From assembly GCF_001412595.2 (NCBI RefSeq), contig NZ_CP012640.2:2542001-2606000 (forward strand): 64,000 nucleotides of DNA, given 5' to 3'. The notes below the pieces were generated by a model. It ran no database searches. It was not told the DNA's origin and saw only the letters and a program-made list of their open reading frames with translations. This DNA comes from Massilia sp. WG5. Its GTDB lineage: Bacteria; Pseudomonadota; Gammaproteobacteria; Burkholderiales; Burkholderiaceae_D. The position numbers and the translations under genes are program-made. This document shows positions 6,991 through 15,852 of the stretch, piece after piece; position 1 is the first letter of the stretch; every line of letters starts with the position of its first letter.

Positions 6991-8208
6991 TCATTCGATG
7001 GCGGAGCCTGCCGCAACACCCGAAGCCCAGGCCCACTGGAAGTTATAACCGCCCAGCCAGCCCGTCACGTCGACCGTCTCGCCGATGAAATACAGGCCCG
7101 GTACTTTATTCGCCATCATGGTCTGCTGCGACAGCTCGCGCGTGTCCACGCCGCCCATGGTCACCTCGGCCTTTTTATAGCCTTCCGAGCCGGTCGGCAC
7201 GATGGCCCAGCGGTTGATGGCGTCGCCCAGCTTGCGCAGCCTGGCGTCGGCCATGTCCGGCAGGCGCGCGTCCGGCGCGAAACCGTTCGCGGCCAACAAG
7301 CCTTCGGCCAGGCGGGCCGGCAGCCATTGCGACAGGATATTGCCGAGCTGCTTTTTCACGCTGGCCTTGGAAGCGATCAGCTCCTCGGCCACGTCCAGTT
7401 CCGGCAGCAGGTTCAGCACGATGGGCGCGCCCGGCTGCCAGTAGCTGGAGATCTGCAGGATCGCCGGACCGGACAGGCCGCGGTGGGTGAACAGCAGGTC
7501 TTCACGGAAGTAGCCATACCTGGCCCCCTTCCCTTTCTTCGCCCCCGTCTCGACGTCGACCTCGAGCGCAATCCCCGCCAGCGGCACGAAGGGCTGCCAG
7601 CCGGGGCCGTCGAAGGTCAGCGGCACCAGGCCCGGGCGCGGCTCGATCAGGTTCAGGTCGAAGCGCTTGGCGATGCGGTAGCCGAGGTCGGTGGCGCCGA
7701 TCTTCGGGATCGACAGGCCCCCGGTGGCCACGACCACATTGGCGGCCTCGATGGCGCCGCCGTCGGTGCCGACCACAAAACCGCCGTCCAGCTTTTCCAC
7801 GCCAGTCACCTTGCACGGCATGCGCCACTCCACGCCCCCGGCATCGCATTCCGCCTTCAGCATGCGAATGATCTGTTCCGAGGAATCGTCGCAGAACAGC
7901 TGGCCGCGGTGCTTCTCGTGGTACGCGATGCGGTGTTTCTTCACCAGCGCCAGGAAATCCTGGGCCGTGTAGCGCGACAGCGCGCTGCGGCAGAAGTGCG
8001 GGTTCTCCGAGATGAAGTTCTGCCAGCCGGCATTAATGTTGGTGAAGTTGCAGCGGCCGCCGCCGGAGATGCGGATCTTTTCGGCCAGCTTCGCCGCATG
8101 GTCGACCAGCACCACGCGCTTGCCGCGCTGGGCCGCTACCGCCGCGCACATCATGCCGGCCGCGCCCGCGCCGATCACCGCTACATCGTATCGTCTTGCC
8201 ATGCCCAT
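6991..8208 (-). CDS. NAD(P)/FAD-dependent oxidoreductase, HI0933/YhiN (BaiN-like) family
   Basis: A 405-residue flavoprotein. The dinucleotide-binding motif VAVIGAGAAGMM lies at about residues 9-20. The family signature KIRISGGGRCNFTN follows at about 45-58, and a C-terminal FAD-contacting segment reads GLYFIGETVDVTGWLGGYN. Members are cytosolic. BaiN reduces bile-acid intermediates in clostridia, while the proteobacterial YhiN group has no proven substrate. The alternative start MARRYDV is two codons downstream. It stands between rpsU and ybiB on the same strand and shares no evident pathway with either. Confidence 0.88.
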   Translation of the reverse strand: MGMARRYDVAVIGAGAAGMMCAAVAAQRGKRVVLVDHAAKLAEKIRISGGGRCNFTNINAGWQNFISENPHFCRSALSRYTAQDFLALVKKHRIAYHEKHRGQLFCDDSSEQIIRMLKAECDAGGVEWRMPCKVTGVEKLDGGFVVGTDGGAIEAANVVVATGGLSIPKIGATDLGYRIAKRFDLNLIEPRPGLVPLTFDGPGWQPFVPLAGIALEVDVETGAKKGKGARYGYFREDLLFTHRGLSGPAILQISSYWQPGAPIVLNLLPELDVAEELIASKASVKKQLGNILSQWLPARLAEGLLAANGFAPDARLPDMADARLRKLGDAINRWAIVPTGSEGYKKAEVTMGGVDTRELSQQTMMANKVPGLYFIGETVDVTGWLGGYNFQWAWASGVAAGSAIE

Positions 8209-8250
8209 CGTCCCGCCGCGCTTTTGACGCGCACAAAAGACGAGATTGTA

Positions 8251-9240
8251 TCAGTCGCGGATAGCCGGATTCATGCGCAGCCCACGCGCCACCCGCACGC
8301 AATGCGCCACCTGGGCCGCGATCGGCGGCGGCACCGGCTGTTCGCCGCGCAGGGCGCGCAGGATCCAGTCGGCGGTGGCGGGCGCGTCGCGCCCTTCCGG
8401 GGCCGGGGCCAGCTCGTCGGTCGGGGCGTCGCGCTCGGCCAGCAGGGTCTGTTCGCCGGCGTGGAACCAGTCGATCTGCTGGGCGCGGTTGGCATTCGCC
8501 ACGGTCTCGCCTTCGGTGCCGCGCATCAGGAAAGCCTCGCCGCGCCCGGCCGGCGCCGCTTTCCTGAAGTACTCGGTGAGCATTGCCAGGTACTCGGGGT
8601 GGGTATAGGACACCAGGCGCAGCGCCGGTCCCTCGAAAGGCTGCAGGATCTTGACCAGGGTGTGGGTCGAATTCCGCACCCCGAGGATACGGCGCAGCGA
8701 CAACTGCCCGGCCAGCTTCGGCGCCAGCGTCTCGATCGGCATGAAGCAGGGCTTGCGATCCGCAAAGGCGTCGAGCATGTCGGCGGTGGAGCCGGTGGGG
8801 CCAATGCCCATCTCGGCCAGGATCTCGGCCGTGGTGACGCGCCCCGGATCCTGCTGCACGCCGTGGATCAGCACCGGCACGCCTTCGCGCGCCAGCAGCA
8901 GGGCCAGCAGCGGCGTCAGGTTGGCCAGCTTGCGCGAGCCGTTGTAGCTGGGGATGAGCACCGGCGCGTAGTCGCCCGGCGGCGATGGCAGCGGCGCGAA
9001 CGCGCTTTCCGCGGCATCCATGAAGCCGGCGATCTCGTCCACCGACTCTCCCTTGATGCGCATGGCCAGCAGGATTGCGCCCATCTCGAGGTCGGACACG
9101 CGTCCGTCCAGCATGGCTGCGTACAGCGCTCGCGCATCGTCGCGCGTCATGCTGCGTGCGCCCTTCACGCCGCGGCCGATCTCCTTGATGAAGCGGGCCG
9201 CCTGGAAGGGTTCGTGATCATGGTCGTGGGGCGTTTGCAT
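8251..9240 (-). CDS. ybiB: YbiB/TrpD2 family DNA-binding protein
   Basis: A 329-residue protein with the anthranilate phosphoribosyltransferase fold: a helical N-terminal domain (RDDARALYAAMLDGRVSDLE) followed by the alpha/beta glycosyltransferase domain (LLLAREGVPVLIHGVQQDPG). E. coli YbiB (TrpD2) is related to TrpD but binds nucleic acids without clear sequence preference and belongs to the LexA regulon. No trp biosynthesis genes are adjacent, which supports YbiB over TrpD. The start is followed by a His/Asp-rich stretch (HDHDHE) of unknown meaning. It is divergent from aroG, 105 bases apart. Confidence 0.85.
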   Translation of the reverse strand: MQTPHDHDHEPFQAARFIKEIGRGVKGARSMTRDDARALYAAMLDGRVSDLEMGAILLAMRIKGESVDEIAGFMDAAESAFAPLPSPPGDYAPVLIPSYNGSRKLANLTPLLALLLAREGVPVLIHGVQQDPGRVTTAEILAEMGIGPTGSTADMLDAFADRKPCFMPIETLAPKLAGQLSLRRILGVRNSTHTLVKILQPFEGPALRLVSYTHPEYLAMLTEYFRKAAPAGRGEAFLMRGTEGETVANANRAQQIDWFHAGEQTLLAERDAPTDELAPAPEGRDAPATADWILRALRGEQPVPPPIAAQVAHCVRVARGLRMNPAIRD

Positions 9241-9345
9241 GACGACAGCATACCGTCATTTTTTATACATTGCAGTGCAACATCGGCGTTTTCGGGCTAG
9301 ACTGGTCCTCCCCTTCGGAAAATACGCTGAAAAAAACGTCTAGCC

Positions 9346-10407
9346 ATGCTGATCACGCCCGATATCGAAAACACCAACGTCTCTGCGTTCGCGACCATGC
9401 CGTCCCCTAGCGAACTGCATCAGAAACTGCCGCTGACCGACAAGGCCTTCACCACCGTGATGAAAGGCCGCGAAACGCTGCGCAACATCCTCGACCGCAA
9501 GGACAAGCGCCTGTTCGTGGTCGTCGGCCCCTGCTCGATCCACGACCCGGTTGCCGGCCTGGATTACGCGCGCCGCCTGAAGGCGCTGCAGGCCGAAGTC
9601 GCCGACACCATGGTGCTGGTGATGCGCGTGTACTTCGAGAAGCCGCGCACCACCACCGGCTGGAAGGGCTATATCAATGATCCGTTCATGGACGACTCCT
9701 TCCGTGTCGACGTCGGCATGGAGCGCGCGCGCCAGTTCCTGCTCGACGTCTGCGAACTCGGCCTGCCGACCGCTACCGAGGCGCTGGATCCGATCTCGCC
9801 GCAATACCTGGGCGATTTGATCGCCTGGACCGCAATCGGCGCCAGGACCACCGAATCGCAGACCCACCGCGAGATGTCGTCCGGCCTGTCGACCCCGGTC
9901 GGCTTCAAGAACGGCACCGACGGTGACATCGAGATCGCGATCAACGCCGTGCTGTCCTCGTCCAGCCCGCACTCTTTCCTGGGCATCAACAGCCAGGGGA
10001 CGGTCTCGATCGTGCGTACCAGCGGCAACGCCTACGGCCACGTGGTGCTGCGCGGCGGCGGCGGCCGTCCGAACTACGATTCGGTGTCGGTCGCGATCGC
10101 CGAGCAGGCGCTGAAGAAGGCCAAGCTGCCGGCCAACCTGGTGGTCGACTGCTCGCACGCCAACAGCTACAAGAAGCCGGAACTGCAGCCGCTGGTCATG
10201 TCGGACGTGATCCAGCAGATCAGGCACGGCAACAAGTCGCTGGTGGGCGTGATGATCGAATCGAACATCGTCAGCGGCAACCAGCCGATTCCGGCAGACC
10301 TGTCGCAGCTGAAGTACGGCTGCTCGGTCACCGACGGCTGCATCGGCTGGGAAGATACGGAAGCGATGCTGCGCAGCGCCCACAAGGAACTGCTGCAGCG
10401 GCCGTAG
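9346..10407 (+). CDS. aroG: 3-deoxy-7-phosphoheptulonate synthase, class I (DAHP synthase)
   Basis: Condenses phosphoenolpyruvate with erythrose 4-phosphate, the first step of the shikimate pathway to aromatic amino acids. The 353 residues match the AroF/AroG/AroH family. Motifs include VVGPCSIHDP, the KPRTTTGWKGYINDP substrate loop, GARTTESQTHREMSSGL, and VDCSHANSYKKPE near the C-terminus with metal and substrate ligands. Which aromatic amino acid feeds back on it cannot be told from sequence by eye. It is monocistronic, followed by a pair of palindromes. Confidence 0.96.
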   Translation: MLITPDIENTNVSAFATMPSPSELHQKLPLTDKAFTTVMKGRETLRNILDRKDKRLFVVVGPCSIHDPVAGLDYARRLKALQAEVADTMVLVMRVYFEKPRTTTGWKGYINDPFMDDSFRVDVGMERARQFLLDVCELGLPTATEALDPISPQYLGDLIAWTAIGARTTESQTHREMSSGLSTPVGFKNGTDGDIEIAINAVLSSSSPHSFLGINSQGTVSIVRTSGNAYGHVVLRGGGGRPNYDSVSVAIAEQALKKAKLPANLVVDCSHANSYKKPELQPLVMSDVIQQIRHGNKSLVGVMIESNIVSGNQPIPADLSQLKYGCSVTDGCIGWEDTEAMLRSAHKELLQRP

Positions 10408-10408
10408 G

Positions 10409-10479
10409 GTGGGCACCCCGTGCCCACGCGTGACGTTCGCATCACGTTGGCTCCGCGCGTGGGCTCGAAGGGCCCACGC
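10409..10479 (+). repeat. Paired GTGGGCAC palindromes (REP-like)
   Basis: Two hairpins lie between aroG and tsaD. The first is GTGGGCAC-CCC-GTGCCCAC at 10409-10427. The second is GCGTGGGC-TCGAAGG-GCCCACGC at 10457-10479. The first recurs in nearly the same form at 44901-44921. They may also end aroG transcription, although no T-run follows. Confidence 0.75.
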
Positions 10480-10523
10480 TACGTTACAATGGCGGATTCC
10501 GCTTTTCCTGTTCCGCTATTCCC

Positions 10524-11561
10524 ATGATTGTCCTCGGCGTCGAATCCTCCTGCGATGAAACCGGTTTCGCTCTGTACGATACGGAGCGCGGCCTGCTGTC
10601 CCATGCCCTGCACTCGCAGGTCGCGATGCACGAGGAGTACGGCGGCGTGGTGCCGGAACTGGCCTCGCGCGACCACATCCGACGCGCCCTGCCGCTGCTC
10701 GAGCAGGTGCTGGCCAAGGCCGCGCTGCCGAAGGAGCGCATCGACGCCATCGCCTATACCCAGGGCCCGGGCCTGGCCGGCGCGCTGCTGGTCGGTTCTT
10801 CGGTGGCCTGCAGCCTGGCGCTGGCGCTCGACAAGCCGGTGCTCGGCGTGCACCACCTGGAGGGTCACCTGCTGTCGCCGCTGCTCGCCAGCGAGCGCCC
10901 GGAATTCCCCTTCGTCGCCCTGCTGGTCTCGGGCGGCCATACCCAGCTGATGCGGGTCGACGGCGTAGGCCGCTACACCTTGCTGGGCGAGACCCTGGAC
11001 GATGCCGCCGGCGAAGCCTTCGACAAGTCGGCCAAGCTGCTGGGCCTGGGCTATCCGGGCGGGCCGGCCATTTCCCGCCTGGCCGAGTTCGGCGATCCGG
11101 ACGCGTATAAACTGCCGCGCCCGATGCTGCACTCGAAGGACTTCAACTTCAGCTTCTCGGGCCTGAAGACGGCCGTGCTGACGGTGGTGAAGAACCATGA
11201 GGCCGGGATCGCCAACATCTGCGAACAGGACAAGGCCAACATCGCGCGCGGCTTCGTCGATGCGATCGTCGACGTGCTGACCGCCAAGTGCGTGTCCGCG
11301 CTCAAGCACACCGGCCTGAAGCGCCTGGTGATCGCCGGCGGCGTCGGCGCGAACCGCCAGCTGCGCGCCTCCCTGAACGCGGCGGCCGCGAAGAAGAAGT
11401 TCAAGGTCTACTATCCGGAACTCGAATTCTGCACCGACAACGGCGCCATGATCGCCTTTGCCGGCGCCCTGCGCCTGGAGGCCAATCCGCAGGCCGCGAC
11501 CCACGATTACGCGTTCAACGTGCGGCCGCGCTGGCCCCTGGACGAGATCGAACCGGCCTGA
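10524..11561 (+). CDS. tsaD: tRNA N6-adenosine threonylcarbamoyltransferase TsaD
   Basis: Transfers threonylcarbamoyl to A37 of ANN-decoding tRNAs, working with TsaB, TsaC and TsaE. The 345 residues carry [15 protein letters not shown] at the N-terminus, the metal-binding HHLEGH (H111, H115), [10 protein letters not shown] and [13 protein letters not shown]. It starts at ATG 10524, and a TACAAT (10485-10490) upstream could be its -10. The partner tsaE is encoded at 29584-30072. The pathway targets tRNA-Ile among others, including the CAU tRNA discussed at the left edge. Confidence 0.97.
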   Translation: MIVLGVESSCDETGFALYDTERGLLSHALHSQVAMHEEYGGVVPELASRDHIRRALPLLEQVLAKAALPKERIDAIAYTQGPGLAGALLVGSSVACSLALALDKPVLGVHHLEGHLLSPLLASERPEFPFVALLVSGGHTQLMRVDGVGRYTLLGETLDDAAGEAFDKSAKLLGLGYPGGPAISRLAEFGDPDAYKLPRPMLHSKDFNFSFSGLKTAVLTVVKNHEAGIANICEQDKANIARGFVDAIVDVLTAKCVSALKHTGLKRLVIAGGVGANRQLRASLNAAAAKKKFKVYYPELEFCTDNGAMIAFAGALRLEANPQAATHDYAFNVRPRWPLDEIEPA

Positions 11562-11658
11562 CATCCTGAACTTGCAAGCCTGATATCGATCCTACGGTGT
11601 GACCGCTTTCTCCTGAAGGATGGCAAACTCTGTAAGCTGAGTTTTACGGAGGTATCGC

Positions 11659-12504
11659 ATGCGCGTAGTCAGTTGGAATATTCACTGGGGCTGTGGGAAG
11701 GACGGGCGCATCCGGATCCACGCCATCATCGATGTGTTGCGAAAGCTGAATCCGGACGTGATCTGCCTGCAGGAAGTGGCGGCCAATCACCCCGAACTCG
11801 AAGGCAGCGCCACCGCCTCCCAGTTCAAGCAGCTCGGCGGCGCACTCGGCGGCTACCACATGATCGAACAGGCGCCGAGCGAAATCTACCGTAACAACCT
11901 GCCTCGCCAGTTCGGCAATATCCTGCTGTCAAAGTACCGCATCACCCAGGCCCAGCGCCACATGCTGCCATGGCCGGCCGCGCCGGAATATCCGGCCGGC
12001 ATGCCGCGCGGGATGATCGAAACCGTGCTCGACGCGCCCGGCGGCAAGCTGCGCCTGCTGACCACCCACCTCGAGTACCATTCGCCGCCGCAGCGCCGCG
12101 CGCAGCTCATGCGCATTCGCGAACTGCATGCCGAAGCCTGCGCCCGCGCCGCCATCTACCAGCCGGAACCCGAGCTCGAGCCGCCCTTCCAGCTGGGCTT
12201 CCGGCCCGGCACCGCGATCTACTGCGGCGACTTCAATTTCACGCCCGACTCCGACGACTACCGCGCGCTGCTGGCGCCGCCCGAGGATGGCGCCTTGGCC
12301 CTGGTAGACGCCTGGACGGTTCGCCACGGCGGCATGGCGCGCGCGCCGACCGCCGGGCTGCATGGCTATCCCTGGCCCGACCGCGCCGCGTGTTACGACT
12401 ACTTTTTCGTGACCGAGGATTTGGCGCCGCGCGTGGCGGAAGTCAAGGTGCAGTCCGAGACTGCCGCCTCGGACCACCAGCCGGTCGTGCTGGATCTGGC
12501 TTAG
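11659..12504 (+). CDS. Endonuclease/exonuclease/phosphatase family protein
   Basis: A 281-residue member of the DNase I-like fold family. It begins MRVVSWNIHWG, has the metal-binding CLQEV at about residue 35, TTHLEYHS, YCGDFNFTPDS at about 190 and the closing ASDHQPVVLDL. These give the metal and catalytic residues of the fold. No signal peptide is seen, so it is probably cytosolic. The substrate could be DNA, a sugar phosphate or a lipid phosphate and cannot be told by eye. Its 3' end overlaps the convergent FrnE-like gene by 4 bases. Confidence 0.85.
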   Translation: MRVVSWNIHWGCGKDGRIRIHAIIDVLRKLNPDVICLQEVAANHPELEGSATASQFKQLGGALGGYHMIEQAPSEIYRNNLPRQFGNILLSKYRITQAQRHMLPWPAAPEYPAGMPRGMIETVLDAPGGKLRLLTTHLEYHSPPQRRAQLMRIRELHAEACARAAIYQPEPELEPPFQLGFRPGTAIYCGDFNFTPDSDDYRALLAPPEDGALALVDAWTVRHGGMARAPTAGLHGYPWPDRAACYDYFFVTEDLAPRVAEVKVQSETAASDHQPVVLDLA

Positions 12505-13163
12505 ACCGTCTCTTCCTGCCCGGCGAGCTGGCGCAGGGCCTGCTCGAACACCTCGGGTGGCTGGCCGCCCGAGATCAGGTGGCGTTCGTTGATGACGATC
12601 GCCGGCACCGAGCGGATGCCGGCGCGCTGCCAGTAGTATTCGCGCTGGCGCACCTCGTCGGCGTAGGTGTTCGAGTCGAGCACGGCGCGCGCCTGCTCCT
12701 GGTCGAGCCCGGCCTCGCCGGCGACCCGCACCAGCAGTTCGTGCGAGCTCGGATCTTCGCCCCTGGTGAAATAGGCTTCGAACAGCTTTTCCTTCAGTGC
12801 GCGCTGCTGGTCCTGGCCCAGGCCTTCGGCCCAGTGCAGCAGACGGTGCGCGTCGAAGGTGTTGTAGATGCGTCCACGCTTGCTCATGTCGAAGGTGAAG
12901 CCGACGTCTTCGCCGCGCTGGCGGATCATCTCGCGCGACTGCTCCTGCTGGGCCGGCGTCGATCCGTATTTTTCGGTGATGTGTTCGAAGATGTCCTGCC
13001 CCTCGGGGCTCATGCCCGGGTTCAGTTCGAACGGCTGGAAATGGATGTCCGCCTGCACTTCGCCGGCGACGCGCTCGAGCGCCTGGTCCAGCGATTTCAG
13101 GCCGATCGCGCACCAGGGGCACGATACATCCGACACGAAATCAATTCTCATTTTCTTGCTCAC
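12501..13163 (-). CDS. DsbA family thiol oxidoreductase, FrnE-like
   Basis: A 220-residue thioredoxin-fold protein with the active site CPWC at C15 and C18 (DVSCPWCAIGLK), the all-helical insert of the DsbA/FrnE group and the cis-Pro region SVPAIVINERHLISGGQPPE. There is no signal peptide, so unlike DsbA it works in the cytoplasm, where FrnE proteins are linked to oxidative stress and to polyketide-type reactions. It starts at GTG 13163, and MRIDFV four codons later is an alternative. Confidence 0.9.
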   Translation of the reverse strand: MSKKMRIDFVSDVSCPWCAIGLKSLDQALERVAGEVQADIHFQPFELNPGMSPEGQDIFEHITEKYGSTPAQQEQSREMIRQRGEDVGFTFDMSKRGRIYNTFDAHRLLHWAEGLGQDQQRALKEKLFEAYFTRGEDPSSHELLVRVAGEAGLDQEQARAVLDSNTYADEVRQREYYWQRAGIRSVPAIVINERHLISGGQPPEVFEQALRQLAGQEETV

Positions 13164-13277
13164 GACTCACCACCTTCCTGGAATTGGCGCCGCAACCACG
13201 CGGCGTTTGGCATATGGTGACACATCGAGAGAAAGCAGGCAGCGCGGGTACGGAAACCCCGCCCTCTGACCAAAGAC

Positions 13278-13351
13278 AAACCGGGGTCAGACTCCGATTT
13301 TTGGAAATGACTAACGAGACATTGCCAAAATTTGGAGTCTGACCCCGGTTT
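13278..13351. repeat. REP-type palindrome, AAACCGGGGTCAGACTCC family
   Basis: The 18-base arms AAACCGGGGTCAGACTCC (13278-13295) and their exact reverse complement (13334-13351) enclose 38 bases that can also pair imperfectly. The same arm occurs at 35228-35271. Such repeats are commonly mobilised by REP-associated tyrosine transposases, but none is in this window. It occupies the 208-base gap between plsY and the FrnE-like gene, which holds no other feature I can support. Confidence 0.85.
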
Positions 13352-13371
13352 AAGCCAGGTCAGATGGCGGC

Positions 13372-14019
13372 TTACTTTTTCTTGACCGCCTGCTTGGTGC
13401 CGGCGGCCTTGCTGCCGATGCGCGACTCCTTGCCGGCCAGCAGGTTGGCGATGTTCTTGCCGTGGCGGATCAGCAGCAGCGCGCTCATGATGATCACGGC
13501 GAACAGGATCTCGTTGGCGCCGAACAGCAGGCCGTAGTAGAACGGCGCGAAGATCGCCGCCACCAGGGCCGCCAGCGAGGAATAGCGGAAGGCATAGGCC
13601 ACCACCAGCCAGGTCACGAGCGTCGCCAGGCCCAGCCAGACGTTCAGGCCCAGCAGCACGCCGAGCGCGGTGGCCACGCCCTTGCCGCCGACGAAGCGGA
13701 AGAATACCGGCCACAGGTGGCCGGCGAACACGGCGATCGCCACCAGGGCGATACCGCCGTCCTCGAGCCCGAAACGGTCGCCGAAGTGCACCGCCAGCCA
13801 GACCGGCAGCCAGCCCTTGATGCAGTCGCCCAGCAGGGTGGCGATGGCCGCCTTCTTGCTGCCGCTGCGCAGCACATTGGTCGCGCCCGGGTTTTTCGAT
13901 CCGTAAGTGCGCGGGTCGGACAGGCCGAAGGCGCGGCTCATCACGACCGCGAAGGAAATCGAGCCGATCAGGTAGGCTGCGATGGTGAAAACAATGGTGT
14001 AAATGCTCGAACTGTCCAT
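13372..14019 (-). CDS. plsY: Glycerol-3-phosphate acyltransferase PlsY
   Basis: Inner-membrane enzyme that transfers an acyl group from acyl phosphate to glycerol 3-phosphate, the first step of phospholipid synthesis with PlsX. The 215 residues form about five hydrophobic segments. The family motifs are present: [17 protein letters not shown] with [27 protein letters not shown], and [24 protein letters not shown]. The C-terminus is a Lys-rich tail. Length is normal. Confidence 0.96.
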   Translation of the reverse strand: MDSSSIYTIVFTIAAYLIGSISFAVVMSRAFGLSDPRTYGSKNPGATNVLRSGSKKAAIATLLGDCIKGWLPVWLAVHFGDRFGLEDGGIALVAIAVFAGHLWPVFFRFVGGKGVATALGVLLGLNVWLGLATLVTWLVVAYAFRYSSLAALVAAIFAPFYYGLLFGANEILFAVIIMSALLLIRHGKNIANLLAGKESRIGSKAAGTKQAVKKK

Positions 14020-14115
14020 GCGGTCTCTTTCTATTCATCCCGTGCCGGTCAGGCCGGCGCGTGGAATATACACCATCGGCTGAGCCCGACGCTAATTCAG
14101 GGCCTAATTCAGCGC

Positions 14116-14607
14116 CTAATCGGCCAGCGCGCACTGCACCGGCCGGGCCTTCAGCACGTCGACCAGCACGGCCGGGTCGATGCCGACCAGGAAGCCGCGC
14201 CGGCCGCCGTTGATGTAGATCTTCGGCAGGGCCAGGATGCTTTCCTCGACGTACACCGGCATCGCCTTGCGCACCCCGAACGGCGAGGTGCCGCCGACCA
14301 GGTAGCCGGAATGGCGCTGCGCCACCTCCGGCTTGCACGGCTCGACCGACTTGCATGGAATGGCGCGCGCCAGATTCTTGGTCGAGACCTTGCAGTCGCC
14401 GTGCATCAGGACGATCAGCGGGCGCGCCGCCTCGTCCTGCATCACCAGGGTCTTCACGACCGCATGTTCGGACACGCCCAGTGCGCGCGACGACACCGCC
14501 GTGCCGCCATGCTCTTCATACTCGTAGGGATGCTCGGAAAAGACCACGCCGTGCTTGCGCAGGAACTGCGTTGCCGGGGTCTCTGAAATGTGCTCTTTCT
14601 TGGCCAT
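14116..14607 (-). CDS. ybaK: Cys-tRNA(Pro)/Cys-tRNA(Cys) deacylase YbaK/EbsC
   Basis: A 163-residue editing-domain protein that hydrolyses Cys-tRNAPro mischarged by prolyl-tRNA synthetase. It shows the YbaK fold with TLVMQDEAARPLIVLMHGDCKVSTKNLAR, where the key Lys is expected, and HSGYLVGGTSPFGVRK, the conserved substrate-binding loop. The C-terminal KIYINGGRRGFLVGIDP is typical of the subgroup. It is divergent from the next gene, 38 bases apart. Confidence 0.92.
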   Translation of the reverse strand: MAKKEHISETPATQFLRKHGVVFSEHPYEYEEHGGTAVSSRALGVSEHAVVKTLVMQDEAARPLIVLMHGDCKVSTKNLARAIPCKSVEPCKPEVAQRHSGYLVGGTSPFGVRKAMPVYVEESILALPKIYINGGRRGFLVGIDPAVLVDVLKARPVQCALAD

Positions 14608-14645
14608 GCGTGTTACGCTAAAAGCAAACGGAGGAGTTGCTTATT

Positions 14646-15659
14646 ATGCAGCAAGAAATTCGCTTTGCCACCTTCAACGTCTGCAACCTGGCGCCGCCGG
14701 GCGCCAAGCTCTACGAGAACCTGGAACCCAGCACCCCGGAAGAGTACGAAGCGAAGATTGCCTGGACAGCGCACCAGATCGACATGCTCGGCGCCGACGT
14801 GATCGGTTTCCAGGAGGTGTTTTCGCAGGCCGCGCTGGCGGAAGCGCTGTCGCGCACCCGCCGCTACCGCGAAGCGATCCACGTCGGCTTCGACCCCGAT
14901 CCGGGCGCCGACAAGCTGACCCCCAGCGTCTCCCTGGTTTCGCGCCTGCCGCTGGCGGACGCACCCGAATCCTTCCCCTACTTCCCGCCCGGGATCGCGA
15001 TGCCGCCCGGGAACCGGGACCCGGAACGCTTTACCCGCGCGCCCCTGCACGCGGCGATCGAGGTGCGCCCCGGCCTGACGGTCGACGTCGTGGTCGTGCA
15101 CCTGAAGTCGCGCCGTCCCGACTACCGCGCCAACGACAGCGGCGACGACCCGCAGCTGTTCGCGCTGGCCTCGCTGCGCTCGCTGATCCGGCGCGGCACC
15201 GAGGCCGCCGCCCTGCGCGTGATCCTCTCGAAGATGGGCCGCGAGAACCGCCGCCCGCGGGTGGTGCTGGGCGACTTCAACGACGTCGCCGACGCCGTCA
15301 CCACCGGCATCGTGCTGGGCATCGGCGGCCCCAGCGGCGAGCGCCTGTACGACGCCTGCCAGCTGCAGCGCCGCCAGGACCGCCTGCGCCACGTCGGTTT
15401 TTCCAATCTGCACGAAGGCCAGTACACGACCATCGACCACATCCTGGTGTCCGAGGAGTTCAATGCCGAGCTGCCGGGCGCGCTGGGCGAGATCGCCGAC
15501 GTGGTCTACCTGAACGACCACCTCGACCTCGGCCTGCCGGAAGCCTCCGACCACGGCCAGGTGCTGGCGCGCCTGCGCCTGTTCGATGCGCCGGGGGAGA
15601 CCGAATTCTCGGCCACCAAGCCGGGCGGCCCCTATGTTCCGCCCTACGGCGACGCCTGA
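14646..15659 (+). CDS. Endonuclease/exonuclease/phosphatase family protein
   Basis: A 337-residue protein of the DNase I-like fold: RFATFNVCNLAPPG at the N-terminus, the metal-site GFQEVFSQ, VVVVHLKSRRPDY, VLGDFNDVADAV and EASDHGQVLARL at the C-terminus. The start is ATG 14646 because GGAGGAG lies 9 bases before it. An in-frame TTG at 14637 touches that site directly. It is not closely similar to the 11659-12504 protein beyond the fold motifs. No signal peptide is seen and the substrate is unknown. Confidence 0.85.
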   Translation: MQQEIRFATFNVCNLAPPGAKLYENLEPSTPEEYEAKIAWTAHQIDMLGADVIGFQEVFSQAALAEALSRTRRYREAIHVGFDPDPGADKLTPSVSLVSRLPLADAPESFPYFPPGIAMPPGNRDPERFTRAPLHAAIEVRPGLTVDVVVVHLKSRRPDYRANDSGDDPQLFALASLRSLIRRGTEAAALRVILSKMGRENRRPRVVLGDFNDVADAVTTGIVLGIGGPSGERLYDACQLQRRQDRLRHVGFSNLHEGQYTTIDHILVSEEFNAELPGALGEIADVVYLNDHLDLGLPEASDHGQVLARLRLFDAPGETEFSATKPGGPYVPPYGDA

Positions 15660-15852
15660 GGCCGAGCGTTGACGGTATGCATGCCGGTGTCCGGCGTGCT
15701 GTCCGCACCGTCCGCGCGTCCTGACGTCCGTCCCGGCTTTTCGACGTTTCAGCGTCCCGATTGCACGGCTCGTCGCATTCCGATAGCTGTTCGTCATCCC
15801 CTTCTCTATTCTGCTGCAATCCCCTTGAATAAGAAGAGAGAAGAGCGCCGCC

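Noticed and set aside
14085..14122. Short direct repeat CTAATTCAG near the ybaK stop
   Set aside because: Only two 9-base units around a stop codon; probably a chance or slippage product with no sign of function.
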